Origin: Plazaster borealis
Taxonomy: Eukaryota > Echinodermata > Asteroidea > Forcipulatida > Labidiasteridae
NCBI GenBank assembly: GCA_021014325.1
Contig: CM037460.1
Location: 16,163,486 to 16,227,485, forward strand
Length of the DNA: 64,000 nucleotides
Reading direction: 5' to 3'
Shown here: positions 43,727 to 57,741 of the stretch, in pieces
Numbering within the stretch: position 1 is the first letter of the stretch
How the letters are laid out: the number at the start of each line of letters is the position of its first letter
Made by a program: the position numbers and the translations under genes
Notes under the pieces: model-generated
What the model was told of the DNA's origin: nothing
What the model saw: only the letters and a program-made list of their open reading frames with translations
Database searches by the model: none

Positions 43727-46700
43727 TCAAACGTCTCTTATGCAGGCTGCCTCAACGTGTTTGTACAGGTAACTCTTGAGAGCAAACGCTTTATTGCATT
43801 TCTGGCAGACATAAGGTTTCACGTTGGAGTGGGTCTGGATGTGCGCCCTCAAGTTGGACTTGTCCGCGAAGGCTTTGCCACACTGCGGGCAGGTGAATGG
43901 CTTCTCGCCAGTGTGGGTGCGGATGTGGCCCTGCAGGAGCCAAGGGCGACTAAAACACTTGCCACAAAGGTTGCACTTGCAGCCCAGCTTGTGTGTTCTG
44001 GATAGAGAAAGAGAAGAGGAAAAAATTGTTGTAAAAACACAAATCTAATTGCTAGACGTCATACAAATGCAGTTGACCCCCGACACACTCCATCCGTGCT
44101 TGCTCCACCATCAGTTTTGCCCTATCCCAAAGCGCCGTTTAGGTTTGTGAAGTCTGGTCATGACTCTTGATCTGTGTATCATATTATAACAAAATATTTC
44201 CCTTCAAAAAGTAAGATAATTAGGTCAAGATGACCTGTGTTCTCGATCACCTAAGGTGTCACGATTTTGATATTTCTTTCGACCAGTCTGATTCTATTCT
44301 CATTCAACAATTTGCAATTAAGTTTCTGTCGAAACACAACAGAGTGCTCTCTACCCACCTGATATGCATGCTGAGTGCTGGCATGGAGACGTACACTTTG
44401 TCACAGTGGGGGCATTTTCTTGCCTTTTGGTCGTTCACACTACGATGTGTCTGTCGGTGTCTGGCCAAGTTGCTGGATGTGCTGTAACCCTTCCCACACT
44501 CGGGACAAACGTGGCTGCCGTTGGATGTCGGTGAGCATTCCTGTGGCGATTCAGGCCGCAGGTTGTTGACATCAGGCAGGTCTGTTTTAGTGTCTGGCGT
44601 GGTCAAGAAAACGTTCCGTAGCACCGTCATCTGCGGCCGGTTGTCGGGTAGCGAAACTCGACCGAAGTCTGGCTGGGTTGCTTCATCGGCTGCCGTTGGG
44701 GATGTTTGTCCAGGTTCGACACAGGTCGCGGTGGCCGTAGCAGCCACCAGACCACCATAGTTTAATGCACTCGGCTGTCGGGAATGACCGCCGTTCATGG
44801 AAAGATTAAGAACCGAGGTTTCAATAAAGAGGTGAGGGTTGCTGGTGAAATTCGATGAGGATGATGAAGGTGTGTCTACTACAGTGGTGAATTTTGTCTT
44901 CATGTCATCGCGTACAATAATGTCATTGCGTTTTATGACAAACTGTTTGTAAGCATCGTCCTTGTCCGTAGAGGACCGGCGGCCCACGGGTCGACCGGAC
45001 CGGCTGATGTACGGTTTGACGGGTGATGTCTGACAAACGGTCATTGCACCCTCGCCGGTCATCTCATCCATTGAGTCGCTCCTGTTGGCTCGTGATTTTC
45101 TCCCTTTCGGCTTTTTCTTGTTCGCCTGGAATCCATTCTTCTTATTGGGCTCGTAAGGGTTGGTGGTTGTGTGGAAGTGAAGAGGTTTGATGACCCGGGA
45201 CAGCGGGGGCAGGGCGGCACTGACTGTCTGCCCCTTCGTTGGTGTTGTTGGGATCCGAAGACAGCTTGGACTCTCAGATCTGTAATCTGTAACAACATAA
45301 TGAAAATATCATCAGCAACTTCATCAACTTTCTTTTTCTAGTCTGTTTGAAAAGAAAACACACCACAGATGATTGCAGTTTTTAAATCGAGGTATTATCG
45401 GTGAGAAGTTGATATAAATGAGGGCGTGTAAAAATAATGTCGTATTAGCTATAATCCAATATTAAACAGCAACATAATCACAGTTTTACATAAACCCTTC
45501 TTGAGGAAAAAGTGCCGAAGTTGATAATTCAGAACGTCCCTAATTGTTTGATATTGGACGAAGTAAAAGTCACTGAAATTCATTTTCTTCAATGTCAAAT
45601 AATTCTAAGCCACGCGTCCAAAGTCCATTGAAGAGACACGTCGTCTTTATTTTGGGTAAAGACAGAATGACATGTGGTAAACTGCCTGTGCTATGAATTC
45701 ATGGTGTACACGTATGTCTTAAAACTTGTTTAAAATCATGTTAACGACGACTGTTTCAGTTCGTTTCTTTTAACGGTAACCAATTTTCGTTTTTTAGTAA
45801 ACCAGCAAACTTCCAATTGGATGAGGTTTTGCGGTATTACAATGAAATATCACTCGGGAGTTGTGAAGTATGTTTTGCTGCTAGCTATAAGAAGAGGTCG
45901 CCATGCAATCTTGGTCAGTATCCTTGGTTGACGCGGCCGGCACGTGGGTGCTCTCCAAATAAGGCTTTAATCGCGTGTCACATTCAACCACATTGGGGGA
46001 AGCCACGCTTGACCCGAAGTTAGTAGGCGGGCGACGAGGGGGAGACCAAACGCTAGCCCACCCGTCCATCCCAATAAAGACATCGGTTGCTTATAGCCCA
46101 CCACAGGTGTGTGCTTGGGACAAAAAAGAATTCCGAATCTAGGAATTGCAGTCCTCAGACTGTATATTTCGTTCAAAATATCGTGTACACAAATGGTGAT
46201 AATAATCAACATGTTTTGCTTTATGATGGATTATTGTCAAACTTAACTATGATTGCAACAGAGACGCATTAGGCTTGACATTTTGAAGCTTGAAACTTGA
46301 CCAAATTAGATAATGATAGAGTTTAAACAAATTCACTGCGTGTAACCAGTTCTAGTTGTTTGTGCCTCTGTTTTATGTTGATAATTCAACGATTGTTTTC
46401 TAAATACTGTTTGATGCTGACAAAGTGACAAGTCTATTTTCAGCGATGATTGGAAAACGGTAAACCGAATCAAACTAAACCAATATCCTGAAGGACTGGG
46501 ATAGCGTTGGACATTATGGTGGTGGATCTATCGATCAATCAGTGTGGACAAAGCTCACATGATTGTTCATTCTTATGATAAGCGGGAGGACATCTCTTTG
46601 TATTAATAACCAAAAACAAAACGGGAGAGCACATTTAAACAGGTTGGTTTGTGTACGTTAGATCAATTCGAGGGGACTCGTTTATTTTTACAAACATTGC

Positions 46701-49700
46701 GCAAAAAGTAGCACCCTGATGTGTCACCACAAAGTTCACGCCCTTTCTGTGATTGCTTCAAGACAATTAGCCCAGAGGCGGCTGTCAGACAGAATAGACT
46801 GGTCAATCCATTAAGCAACATGGCGGTCAACCCCATACCAAACTCAACAAACAGAAGAGTAACTGAGGATAAAGCATAACAGTAGGTAGTTCTTTTACAG
46901 AACCCAGTTTCCGGAAGTTATTCAATTTTCATGTCAAAGCCAGAGCTGTTTTTTTGCTTGTGGTGTGTAAGTGAAGTTCCAGGTCCATTCGGACGGTGAG
47001 TCAAATCGGAAGTGTCCTTCATGCAAACTGGTAGACCATAAGTGGACCGATGATGTGTAATTGACTTTTCTCTTCTGTATTACTTGAATGTTGTAAATCT
47101 ACTACAGAGTCTGCGATGTAGACCCATATTGGATAGTAATGTCTCTTTGGTAGACCTACTGTGTAAATGCACTTTGATTTAATTCCCGTTTGATGGATTT
47201 AACTTTAATAAAATTGTCACTCAAACAAAATACAATTCAGACTTCGTTTGGACTGTTATCATGTACTGGTATTCCACTTGAAAAAATATACACCAGACAT
47301 AAATATCATGGGATATTTTAGCATAAACTTGAACTATAGGGCGTAAGTTTATGGACGAGGTCGATTTGAAGTAGTATAACCATAAAGGAGCACTGTAATT
47401 GCCGCCAAGCGGTCTGAAGGAACTATGTACAACAAACAAAACTAGAGAAGTTTTTTAATTTGTATAACACGCTACAAAAGAATAGAGTTTAAAAAAAATG
47501 GAAATGGTAAAAATAGACTACCCCAAACGTTTCGAGGAAAATAAGGATCGCGTCAATCTCTTTGCTTTTCAATTTGTGATTCATGAGCACTATAGCCATC
47601 CTTATACGACACCATCGTGTTAACTAACACGGTATGGAAAACGCATCACTGACAACCAAGGGCAAGTGAAATGAATTTTTGTTGAAACAATGTAAGATTT
47701 GAAAACGTGCTCACACTCGCGACTCGTTATGTAAAACGTTCAGCCTTAAAAGTGCAGACCCACCTCTGAGGACAAGGTTACGCCTGTGATTAACAAACAA
47801 TTACGCATTAGAGATATGAAGAAAAAAATGCCTGGTGTCCAGCTCAAAGATGAGACATGAGACTGTATGGCAAAGTCGTTAAGCAAGATCCGGTTGCCAA
47901 GACATGACAAGTTTTGAGGTTTGTTGTTAACTGTCTTCACAAGCACTTCGCATTTTGTTTGCAAGATGCAAGTACAAGGTCTGTCTGATCGGAGTTTAAA
48001 AAAAACACCAAAAAACTAAAAAACCGAAGGAGCTCTCGGTATTACATAATATGATCACATCGAAAATATCACATCGTGAAGATAATCCATTTGAAATACT
48101 TTCCATCAGATATTACTATAACAAAAACCACATTCTTCACTAAAATGAGTATAGTTTTATGAACCCCAGTTTTTCACTTGCTTTGACCAAGACAAAATTA
48201 CAACCCCTTTTCCCAATAAGACACAATAAACTTGAAAGTGCATGACCTCAGCGGACCGAACCAGAGTTTGGGCTTGGGCTTGGCGGGGCTGACACTTGAT
48301 AACTTTCACGTCATTCAGGCAGGTGTCAAACTTAGGTCACAAACCCTATAACGTAAATTCGTGCAGTATGCAGATCCCATCACCAACTGAATACGTGCCA
48401 ATGTCTGTATGTCACATAGGGATATAGGGAAGATTAGTTGTTGGGCAACTCCACATGAGAGTACCACAGAGGCTCGATAGTAAAGTTTAATTACCCAGTA
48501 TACTTTCTGGGTTAAATGTCTACAATTCTACCGGGTTATGATGAGAACCAAAATGATCACAATGTAGAATTGTCACAACAATTACTGTACACCCAACTCA
48601 ATTTTGTCGCACTTTTCGAATTACGAAGTTTTATATTTTTCCCCACAATAAGAAGGTGGGTGAAGTTTTTATTTTGTGGGTTTCAACGTTGTAGACCACT
48701 CTGTGAACGCTCTTTGTGTTCTTAAACAACTGAAAGCCATCAAGCCTCGAAACAATAAAATGTTATTATTTGAAGACACTATAAAACTTGAATGACACAA
48801 CTTTTCACTGTGCATTGTTGTAGCGAGACGTTTTCGAAGACGTCTTAAACAAAGACGAGCATGCCTCAGCGTTCATTTCAACGGTCGTTTTGCAGCTGGC
48901 CCAACTCGACACCCTACTGAAGTTTTCTCCAAACAGGCCGGCCGCAAATCAAGCACGCGTGCGGTGTGTCAACTCTTCGAGCCCCCATAAATCACCGGCG
49001 CGGGCGAACACAGCGCGTGGCACGAGACCCCCAACACGTACCGATCAAACCTCAAGATTGTGTAAAAAAGATATTACCAGGGAGGGAAAGAAACAAAAAG
49101 ACCCAAAAGCAAATGCTGAGACTGCGAATTTTCCACATTCCTATAATCTCCGTGCACCCAGCCGAGAGTTGACTCGGCCTCGTTGTGGCCGCGGGCTTCA
49201 ACATCTTGCAATTTGTATGCCAGTGGTCGTCTTAACGGGACCTTGGTATACCTTTATACACCAATGTGTTTTAGTCCCCACAGTGTAAGGGACACCCCAT
49301 CGACTTTGTTGGACCCTTTGCTTTATCACAAAAATCATTTCGTGCTCAAATTACTTGCGCCTTTTTATTTTATGCATCCAGTGCATTTGGAGTTATTGAA
49401 GAAATGAGCTGAGTTAAATTCAATTTAAGAAAGAAATATAATTGTAGTCAACTCTTGACATCACAGGAACGTCACAATACCTGAAGAATGGGGAGCAAGT
49501 ATCTAAATGTCTAAGTCAAAAAGGTCCACAAACCATAAATTCCTTCAGACTGCAATATACAACTACCAGTGAACCGAGACTGTGAAGGATGGTTGAGATT
49601 TTATCTAAATATTGAGTTTATATTGGGGAGAAATAGTTGCATGTTTAAAGCAATTATCATTGTGTTGAGAAGCTCGACGACCGGGCGACCCAACATAAAA

Positions 49701-52700
49701 AATGCCCATACAGTGACTTCTTGTTTTGACGAAACAGATATTTGGATAACCACAAACCATCGCCCACTTCCCCAAACAAAAACAAACAAGATTGATGCGT
49801 CAAAGGAGAATGAGGACACTTGTTTCGTTTTCATCGTTGATTGATAATCCACTGGGCAGGCAAGTCCTGCCTGGCAGCCGTGCTCGTGCCGCTGCTCTCC
49901 CCATCTCGTGCTGTCACAGATACATGGCCAAATATGGTCGACTTCGGACAAATGCGCCTCGCTAGGGTATGATGTCTCTTTCTAGTCAAACCTAACTGAG
50001 GAATGCTGGCTGCTAGTTCCATCGCTCCCCCACCTGCCAGTTGAGATTTGTGGCTTCGTTGCACTAAACATTCATAATTTCATGCGATAAGATCGGTATA
50101 TGGTTTGGCTCCCGATAGTGTAAGGACAGCTTGCGCTACATTACGGTGGCATTTTTGTTTAGCCTATATACTAGTGTGCCAAAAGAGCACAGAAAAATCA
50201 TGCAAGACAAGCGCTCACAAACAAATATACACAGCAAAATAGATATATACATGTGTTCCCGCAAACGGAATATACATTGATACCTCACCATGCAATGCAT
50301 CAAAACCATATATTTCCTATATATGATGCTATATACTTTTAACCCCATTTTTTTCTTGGCATCTTTGTTCAACAATGTTTGTGCTTGACTCTACCCTTTC
50401 CCCATTGTGTTTTATTTCACTTTAAACTAAGACCACTTAAAAAACCCACAAAAACTGCTTGCAATACATGTTCCCTACATTCGATGTTATTAACGTTTTA
50501 ACTCAAGCCTTTAGAACAAACAAATGTTGTACAAGCTGCGTCTGTTTCATGGCTTCTATTACTGCGGTAATAGGGGCCTATACCTTACAGATACCACTGC
50601 AATAGTCATCCATCAGTCATTGCCACCGTATGTAAAAGTACACCCCTGTCATACCGACTGTGTTATACACTGCACTGATTGACATTGCGTTCATCGTGGC
50701 TTGTGTTCGTCATCAACCATTCCGCTCCCACCGATGATGGGCTCCTCTCGACTCGTTTCATCCTCGTTGGAGGACAAAACACTGCTTCGTCTGTCTTCAA
50801 CTTGAAGACAAGCTGGCTGCTGATGTAAGACGATACCAGCACGTGCCACTGATACATCTGCTGATAAATGTCCCCCAAACCACACGCGACCCCGACCGTC
50901 AGCGTTCAAGATCGCTGTACGTTCCAGCACGAGATTGATTTAAGGCACATTAATTGGAGTAAAGGAATTGCGATACAGCAACGGTGTCAAATTCAAAGAT
51001 ATTGCATTGTTAATTCTACGACCTGCAGCAGGGCCCAATTTCATAGAGCTGCTTCAGCAGGAAATATTGCTTTGTCTGCTTAGCAGAAATGAACAGGATT
51101 CCAGTCACAATGATACATGAAACATAATATTTTGGCTGGTATACCTTAATCTGGTAAGCCTAATTTTGTTGTGCTTAGCTACTTGTTGTGCTTATAAGCA
51201 ACTTTATGAAATTGGGCACTGTGCTCATGCAGAATGAGCAAAGTCACATTATGTTATTAGTGTGTTTTGTCTATTAGACCTTTAGGTCAAAGTTAAAGTG
51301 GAAAGTGGGACTTTCTCCCTAGTTTTTGAATATTATCTAAGTAATAGTTACGTTTCAGAATCAAACCCCAATAGCAGTAAAGCAATAGTTTTTAGGCCCT
51401 ACGTGGTGTAATATATGATTCCTTTTCGGGAATACCCACAGACAGGAAGAGAGAATCAAGCCCCTCGCAAAAATTCTCAAATAAGTGACATATATTAAGT
51501 CGACTCAAAGTTGTGGAAAGGCTAGCCCAAGTCAAGTTGCTATAGTTTAAGCCCCCGTTAATTGCCCACTCTGCCAATTTGTAATGCTGTACCTTATCTT
51601 GATTCAAAGGCAGTGAGTACACCCATAGTTTCAGCAGTTTGGCAACATTACAATTTCTATCGAAGTTTGTATGTATCAATTCATAGTAATTATCTCTAAA
51701 GGACGTGGACTAGTGTTTTCAAACGGATGATCCAAAAAACGCTGGCAATCCTCAACTGCTGAACAACATCAACCCCCACACACAAATACAAATGTCAGTC
51801 GTTGCCAAGAATTATTTTGACAAGTTCTTATCTCAACTTTCCCGACAGTTTAAAAGAACTACGTCAACGACTGTTACCATGGAAATATCCTCCAACTCCG
51901 CCATCATCAGTGGCCGAGAGAGAGAGAGAGAGCAAGTGATTGCGTCATCTGATCAGTTTGCACTGAGAGTGCCGGCCCTGTATTTAAACTGCGTCACAGA
52001 ATGTTTCATCAGTCCTGACTTCCATGGTCAGAGAGTTCGCGGGAGTATTGGACTTTTGTCAGGTTTTTAGAAGAGCACGTTCCATTCCATTTCTCTAACT
52101 TCCAAGAATCACCGAATATTGTACGGCATTTGGTATAATCGCTTGAAGAATACATTCATTCCAGTCATTTAGAATTGCTTGCCACATAGACCTTATTGTT
52201 AACGTAATTATACAGGCACTGATTTTTCAAAATGTCATTCTAATCTTCCAGTTTGCAAGAAGCAGATTCTTCGAATTAACCAGTGACAACTTCTTCGCGA
52301 TGGGGGTTCTATTGTGGCCCCGAAGGGACACCAGAAATAACAAAAACATACTCCTGAAAAATTCCTTGATAACGTGGCATTATATCAGGAAAATATGACA
52401 AAGCTTGACAAGTTGCTCGGTATTAGGATAATCTAAAAGTAGCCCCATGGACCGTCGTATAGGTTCATGCTTGTATGTAGTATTCACCAAAGAGAATTTC
52501 CGGTTGGCTCATCGTTACCAATGGTGTAATATAGCTTTAGCTTATAATGGACTTCTTCGAAATGCCAGATAAAGTTCAAATGGTGAGAGAGCATAAGAGA
52601 CACTTTGAAGTGGTGGTTTCTAAACACACGATCAATCAAAAGCAACAAGTCAAACTTAATTCGGACCTTTTCCACTTACGTGCGGTTAGCTTTATCTATT

Positions 52701-55700
52701 TGAAATCTACAGCAAACCATTTTTTTCAAGTACAACAAGTTTTCTTGTAATTTTTGTAAAATCGCGGATCCTATAAGGCGTTGATGTCATCAACCATCTA
52801 TCACGAACAGTGACGTTTGTCTCCCCTGGAACAGTGCCAGAGTTACAGGTTCTTGACATCAACGATGAAGCAACAACTCACTCGTGAGTCAACGTCACGA
52901 GAGGATGCCTTCCTCCTGGCTCCAGGGGGAGATGATAAGACACACAATAAGAGGGAGACACAACGGGGTTCACTAATACACTCAACGGGCAACCATCTCG
53001 TGCCAGCAAAACGAAAGGAGAACTTACGTTCAAGACTTAAAGACATAGTGCAATATCGAAAGAGCAAATTCATTACAAACTTTACGGGAGTCTATTAGAC
53101 CATTTTCGTGCTGCCAGCATCTTGATCATGTTCCTTGCATCCAATAACAGTAATGTATGCTAATAGTCATTGTACAAAAAGGAACCAGACTATTTGCACT
53201 TCCAGCCTCGGTTTGGTTACATTGATTTGAGTGGGCGAAAATCAGGATGGCCGCACCATGATAAAGGTCTTAAAAGCTACCGTAACATTCATCGGAAAAA
53301 GCGTTCATGTTTTGAGAAAACATACCGAGTCAAAACGATCAGAATTCTTTGAGGGTTTCATGGGCTATTCTTTCAGAAGTTGGCTAACACTGGACACTTT
53401 TATAGGGTTTTTTTTAAAGCATTTACAGCAGAAATAGTTTCCGTGGCGAAAGGTGCTTGTATATGAATATTGTATTAATTACTCACAACACAAACTTTTC
53501 GGGTTATATTTCCTTCCATAAGGTGATTATTATCAATCATTGTCCGTGATTCTTTTGGAGAACTATTTCACTTCTGTATATCAGTTCTAAGTTGGAAAGA
53601 CCAGCGTAGTTGGTTTCATGAAATGGTAATTTAACATCATCACTGTAACGGTGGGTGTCATGTTTTAACCAACCTACGAGTGTTTCATGTCACAAACGTA
53701 TATCGGCACCTACCATTGCATTAATTAATCATATTGATTTTTAAGCTATACCCTACGAATGTTTCATGTCTCTTAAATTTATGTCATTTTTGACCAGCCG
53801 TTGAACTTTGTAAAAACCATTCAAACCACCCAGCATATGCTAAACATACAGTCATCATCGAAAGTGATAGGATTCGAGTACACGAACCACAAAACATTGA
53901 AACTACCCAAGTACAGATGTAAATAACCCTAGTTATAAAGGGCAAGCTTTTAAAAAAAGATAAAGGACAGTTGATTGTCTTCGGGGTTCTTAAAAGAGCA
54001 TTCTCCGAGTTAAGTTAAGTGATTCCCCATGGGGCTAGAAAAAAAGGGGGGTGATCTTGCGGTCTTGGTTAGAGGTTAATTGACGACACGAGCCGCATAA
54101 CTTTGGAGCTGGGGCTGTTTTCATTTGGTAGCCGGCGCGCGACACCAGAACGCTGGCACGCGACTCCATGACCAAATATGGTGATGGAACTGCCACCCTG
54201 CAAAATGTACTCCGTACAGTGTCTTGTGCATGATTGTATATGAGGATCTTACAGGCGATTGTATATGCCGTGACCAGGAACTTGATGATTGTGAGCTATG
54301 TATATATAGACTGAACTTTGAGATGGATGGAATTTAAAACCGGTGCTTGGCAAAACAATATTGAGATCAAACATTGGGAGTTTTTCTATTTACGGTTTGC
54401 TCCAAAACTTAGTCGTCAAACAAAAGTAGTCGTTGATATAAACCATGTCTGTAATTAACTTTACTTCTAAGTACCATTTATTTAAAGCATGTCTATATAC
54501 TTAACCAGGTTTAGACAAAACACGATTTTTGGAGGAAGTCCATCACCATGTAGGACTTTACATATCTCATTAACTCGCACTTGAGTAGTATAACTGTTAG
54601 TTCAAACATTTTCCTTTCCCCTATTTCATTGAATAATATTGTGTAAAGTTTGTTCGCATGTTAAAAAACCTTTAGTTTTAGTTCGCTGGGCAGCAAGAAT
54701 AATTAGTTGAAATGATTCAGTTGACGTGCTGTCTTTTCAAATTTTATATAGGTAATTCCTTACTAAACAATATTGAAATGGATGCCCCCTTTTCACGTTA
54801 TTTTCTTGGGTCACTTCTTTTTGAAGAGTTTGCCTCAGAGTTCAATTCACATCGATCTCATATAGGCTCGAAACTGTATGATGATTGGATCTTAGTACAA
54901 GTTTGCATTTCTTTCGAGCAGTAAGCGGCATTTCATCGTCGGGATGGTGTTTTTTAACACGAATGAACACCCCTTTTTCGAACCGCAATCGTTTTATCTC
55001 ACAAAACCAACTCTTGGGCTGAAGTGTTCCCAGCTTTGCTTCAATGAATCATAGGGGGAAAAGGAGAATGTTCACAATTTTGAGTTTTCTTGAAATTGTT
55101 ACGTACAAACACATCGTTTGCCCGTTTACATTGCAAACTGCCACCTTGCCCTTAAAAAATAAAGGCACCACTGTTGACAAAAGCAGTTACAAAAAACAAA
55201 CCTTAAAACAAAAACAAAAACAAAAACAAACAAACAAAACAAACAAAGCCAGTAAAAGTTTCCTCTTATAACCTGTTAAGTTCTAAAGAGTTGATTATTG
55301 AAAAAACTGTAACCGACTAACTATAGGCCTATCGAGACAAACTACAAACGGTTTGTCCATGGTAACCGCATAGTGTCTCACGTTTGTGAGACGTTTTCCC
55401 GTCGGTCATGTTGACATAAAAGAGCAAAATTTCTGTTCCACGTTTTTTTCCTTCTTTTTTCTAATTGAATCCAAACAGAAATTTTTGTTCCCACGAGACC
55501 CATATCTAACTCTCTTCCAGAAAGTAAAACCTATTCCAAAGTTTACCTGCTTCTTTTCAAATAACAAACTAAACTTTTCCATTTAAAAACCATGCAAAGA
55601 CCTCACGCATTCGATGCACATTTGAGTCTCTCTCAGAAGACGTCAGAACAGAACAAAAGCATATTTACACGGATCAAAAATAACTGTTGAAAATGCCAGA

Positions 55701-57741
55701 AAGTTCATTCATTTTGGGTACAGTTTATCCAATTATGACCTGAAGTTTTTGTTCCGTCGACACCCACCGAACACAATGTGCTCGCTGTGACATCAGAGTG
55801 TGGCATTTTATGAAATACAAACAGAAAACATTATACAAATTACACGGTACTATAATGCAATTACCGAACACTCTTTGCGCCGCATACCATCACGTATACT
55901 CACGGCGCGCAACCACCTTCGCTCAAACAATTTCCAAATCATTAGCTAAACAGACTAAAAATAATGCCTGCCAAATAAGTTCAAATTCGATTCAAACTGT
56001 TCTGAAATTCTTCTTAATTCTCAGTATAACCCGCTGTGATCGCCACTGGGACGAAATAAGGACCAAATCATCAGGAATTCAAAGAAATTGCGAGTGGCGA
56101 AGTGTTATTATACCCACTTTTGGATTCTGTTTTAAAATGCCGTGGTGTTTTCTGTCTTCTTTGTTTGGTCTGTGCCAGACACCTAGCGTGACACGACTTC
56201 AAGCACAGCGAGAGGTTTCTTGGCCCCAACAAGGTTGAGAACCACCGTTATTGTAAGCAGATAGCGGGTGAACTGGGTTCATTTTCAAGTTGACATAAAA
56301 CGAAACCGTTCTCCACATCATTGCAATTGTATTTTTGTGTTGAGAATGGAACATTTCTGCCGCAGTATGTCATTGTTATAACCACTATTGCTCTTTAGGA
56401 TTAAACGAACAGAGACAAATGGGAACAATGATTTATACTTTTGGAACGCGTTACCGACAGAGATGAGTGACTCATTACATTGCGCACAAATAATTTCTTT
56501 TAATAATACTATACACATTTTTATACATCCAAAAAGTTTTCTACTGATACAAATATTATAGCGTAGTAGGCCCTGTTGTTTATTTTTCTCAGATTTCGAT
56601 TTTTGTTCTAATAGTAAACTATCATATAGAAAAGAACATATTTCACTGTCCACCTTTTGAGCATGCTGTTCTCGTTTTGTCATTTCCATGAAATTGGACT
56701 CCATGCAAAGAGTGCCAACAAGGAAATTCAGATCTCAGTTAAAACCACTGATTATAAAGAAAATTCCACCTCTCGTCTGGCTAACGAACATCGTTAACGA
56801 GAACCTCGGAAATAGATGGGGACTATCGATGCCTGGGAACGGCGCGGCAAGCCGGCGGGGTTGGGGCCACTGGGTGGTGTGGATTTCACGGAGACAAAAC
56901 CACCGTGAGACTCCTCGGATTTCGATTTAAAGATATAATTGGGCACTAAGGACACTTTCATCGAGATAGGATCTGGGCAGCTCATTTTTGGTACACCGTC
57001 CTCGGGTTTTTGTTTGCTTTTGTGAATTTTTTCCCCCGTGAAAACATATTTCATGGCTAATATCCATTGGCAGCTTTGCGTTGTTTCTTTAGCTTAGACC
57101 ATAGTCTAAAAAGATTTGAGTTTGCTAATAAAAGTATAGAACAATCACACCCTCTTAAAGCATTTAACCAAGGCTGAAACCGTACAGCATTGGACGTTCA
57201 TAACTGATCGTGTAAACCCAAAAAATTTCAATTATTTCCTTAGTCTGCATCAAATCAAATAAAGATATAAATATAAATAACATCGAAAACCTTTTCATTT
57301 TTTCCCATCCAATATCGGTTACGTGATAATGTTAGCGTGCACAAACACATGGTTCAGGCCAAGGCATCATTACAATACAAGAGACGTCTTAAACGCGTCT
57401 CATGATCGTGTGAAACAAATTTTACAACGATCCAAAACAAACAACGTCTTGTCTTTGTTGTTTTGAACTTGACTCCTCGAAACGAGCCATCAAGACCCGA
57501 AACTAAACTTCTTGCACAGAGGCCCGGGCTAATGACCAACGCCCCGGGCCACTCGGGGTCACAACGGGGCTAAGATTTCGGCACCAAACTGGGTACAAAT
57601 ATGAGATTCATTGAGACAATTTGACCGATTGTGGCCAAGTGTTTTTTGCTTACCTTCACCATCGGGAGAGAAGCAGTCCCATTTCGTTTGAGATTGCACT
57701 GGAGGCCGGACAAAACGTCTGACGAGGAAGGAACGAGGCAT
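43727..57741 (-). CDS. SCRT: Scratch-family zinc-finger transcriptional repressor, complete
   Basis: Three exons: 57741-57654, 45286-44359 and 43997-43727. GT-AG borders and phases close (428 residues). The N terminus MPRSFLVRR is the SNAG repression motif of Snail/Scratch proteins and recruits LSD1-type corepressors. Five C2H2 fingers begin near residue 288: [80 protein letters not shown] and [22 protein letters not shown]. The order and linkers match human SCRT1/2 (for example [23 protein letters not shown]), and the last finger ends H..C as in the family. The middle (residues about 30-285) is Ser/Thr/Pro-rich and low in conservation. Scratch genes act as neural repressors binding E-boxes. 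It is the closest to vertebrate SCRT rather than to Snail because of the MPRSFLV start, five fingers and RSVNDQ linker. Confidence 0.96.
51031..51218. repeat. Family C inverted-repeat element in SCRT intron
   Basis: GGGCCCAATTTCATAGAGCTG to AACTTTATGAAATTGGGC; 188 bp, standard interior. Confidence 0.85.
53097..53268. repeat. Family H element in SCRT intron
   Basis: AGACCATTTTCGTGCTGCC to CATGATAAAGGTCT; forward copy of 27985-28152 with the same ACAAAAAGGAACCAGACTAT core. Confidence 0.85.

Larger units (their letters stand above)
45287..57653. other. 12.3-kb intron of SCRT, candidate regulatory DNA
   Basis: No coding exon is recognised. It separates the SNAG exon from the zinc-finger exons. 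A GC-richer island at about 48840-49210 has many CpG dinucleotides (CGGCCGGCCGC, GCACGCGTGCGG, CACCGGCGCGGGC) in an otherwise AT-rich stretch. Transposon load is clearly lower than in TINF2 and LDHD introns: I find only one family C element (51031-51218), one family H element (53097-53268) and a (GA)n run at 51915-51932. Low repeat density in a large intron of a developmental gene is a usual sign of regulatory sequence. Confidence 0.5.

Noticed and set aside
48890..49288. 132-codon open frame in SCRT intron
   Set aside because: No recognisable domain, lies in a CpG-rich stretch where stops are rare, and has no matching splice context. Treated as possible regulatory DNA.
52817..53098. 93-codon frame in SCRT intron
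   Set aside because: No similarity to a known protein and no clear splice sites; ends next to a family H repeat.
55798..56238. 146-codon open frame on + strand
   Set aside because: No recognised domain or protein resemblance, and it starts in non-ATG context; likely chance.
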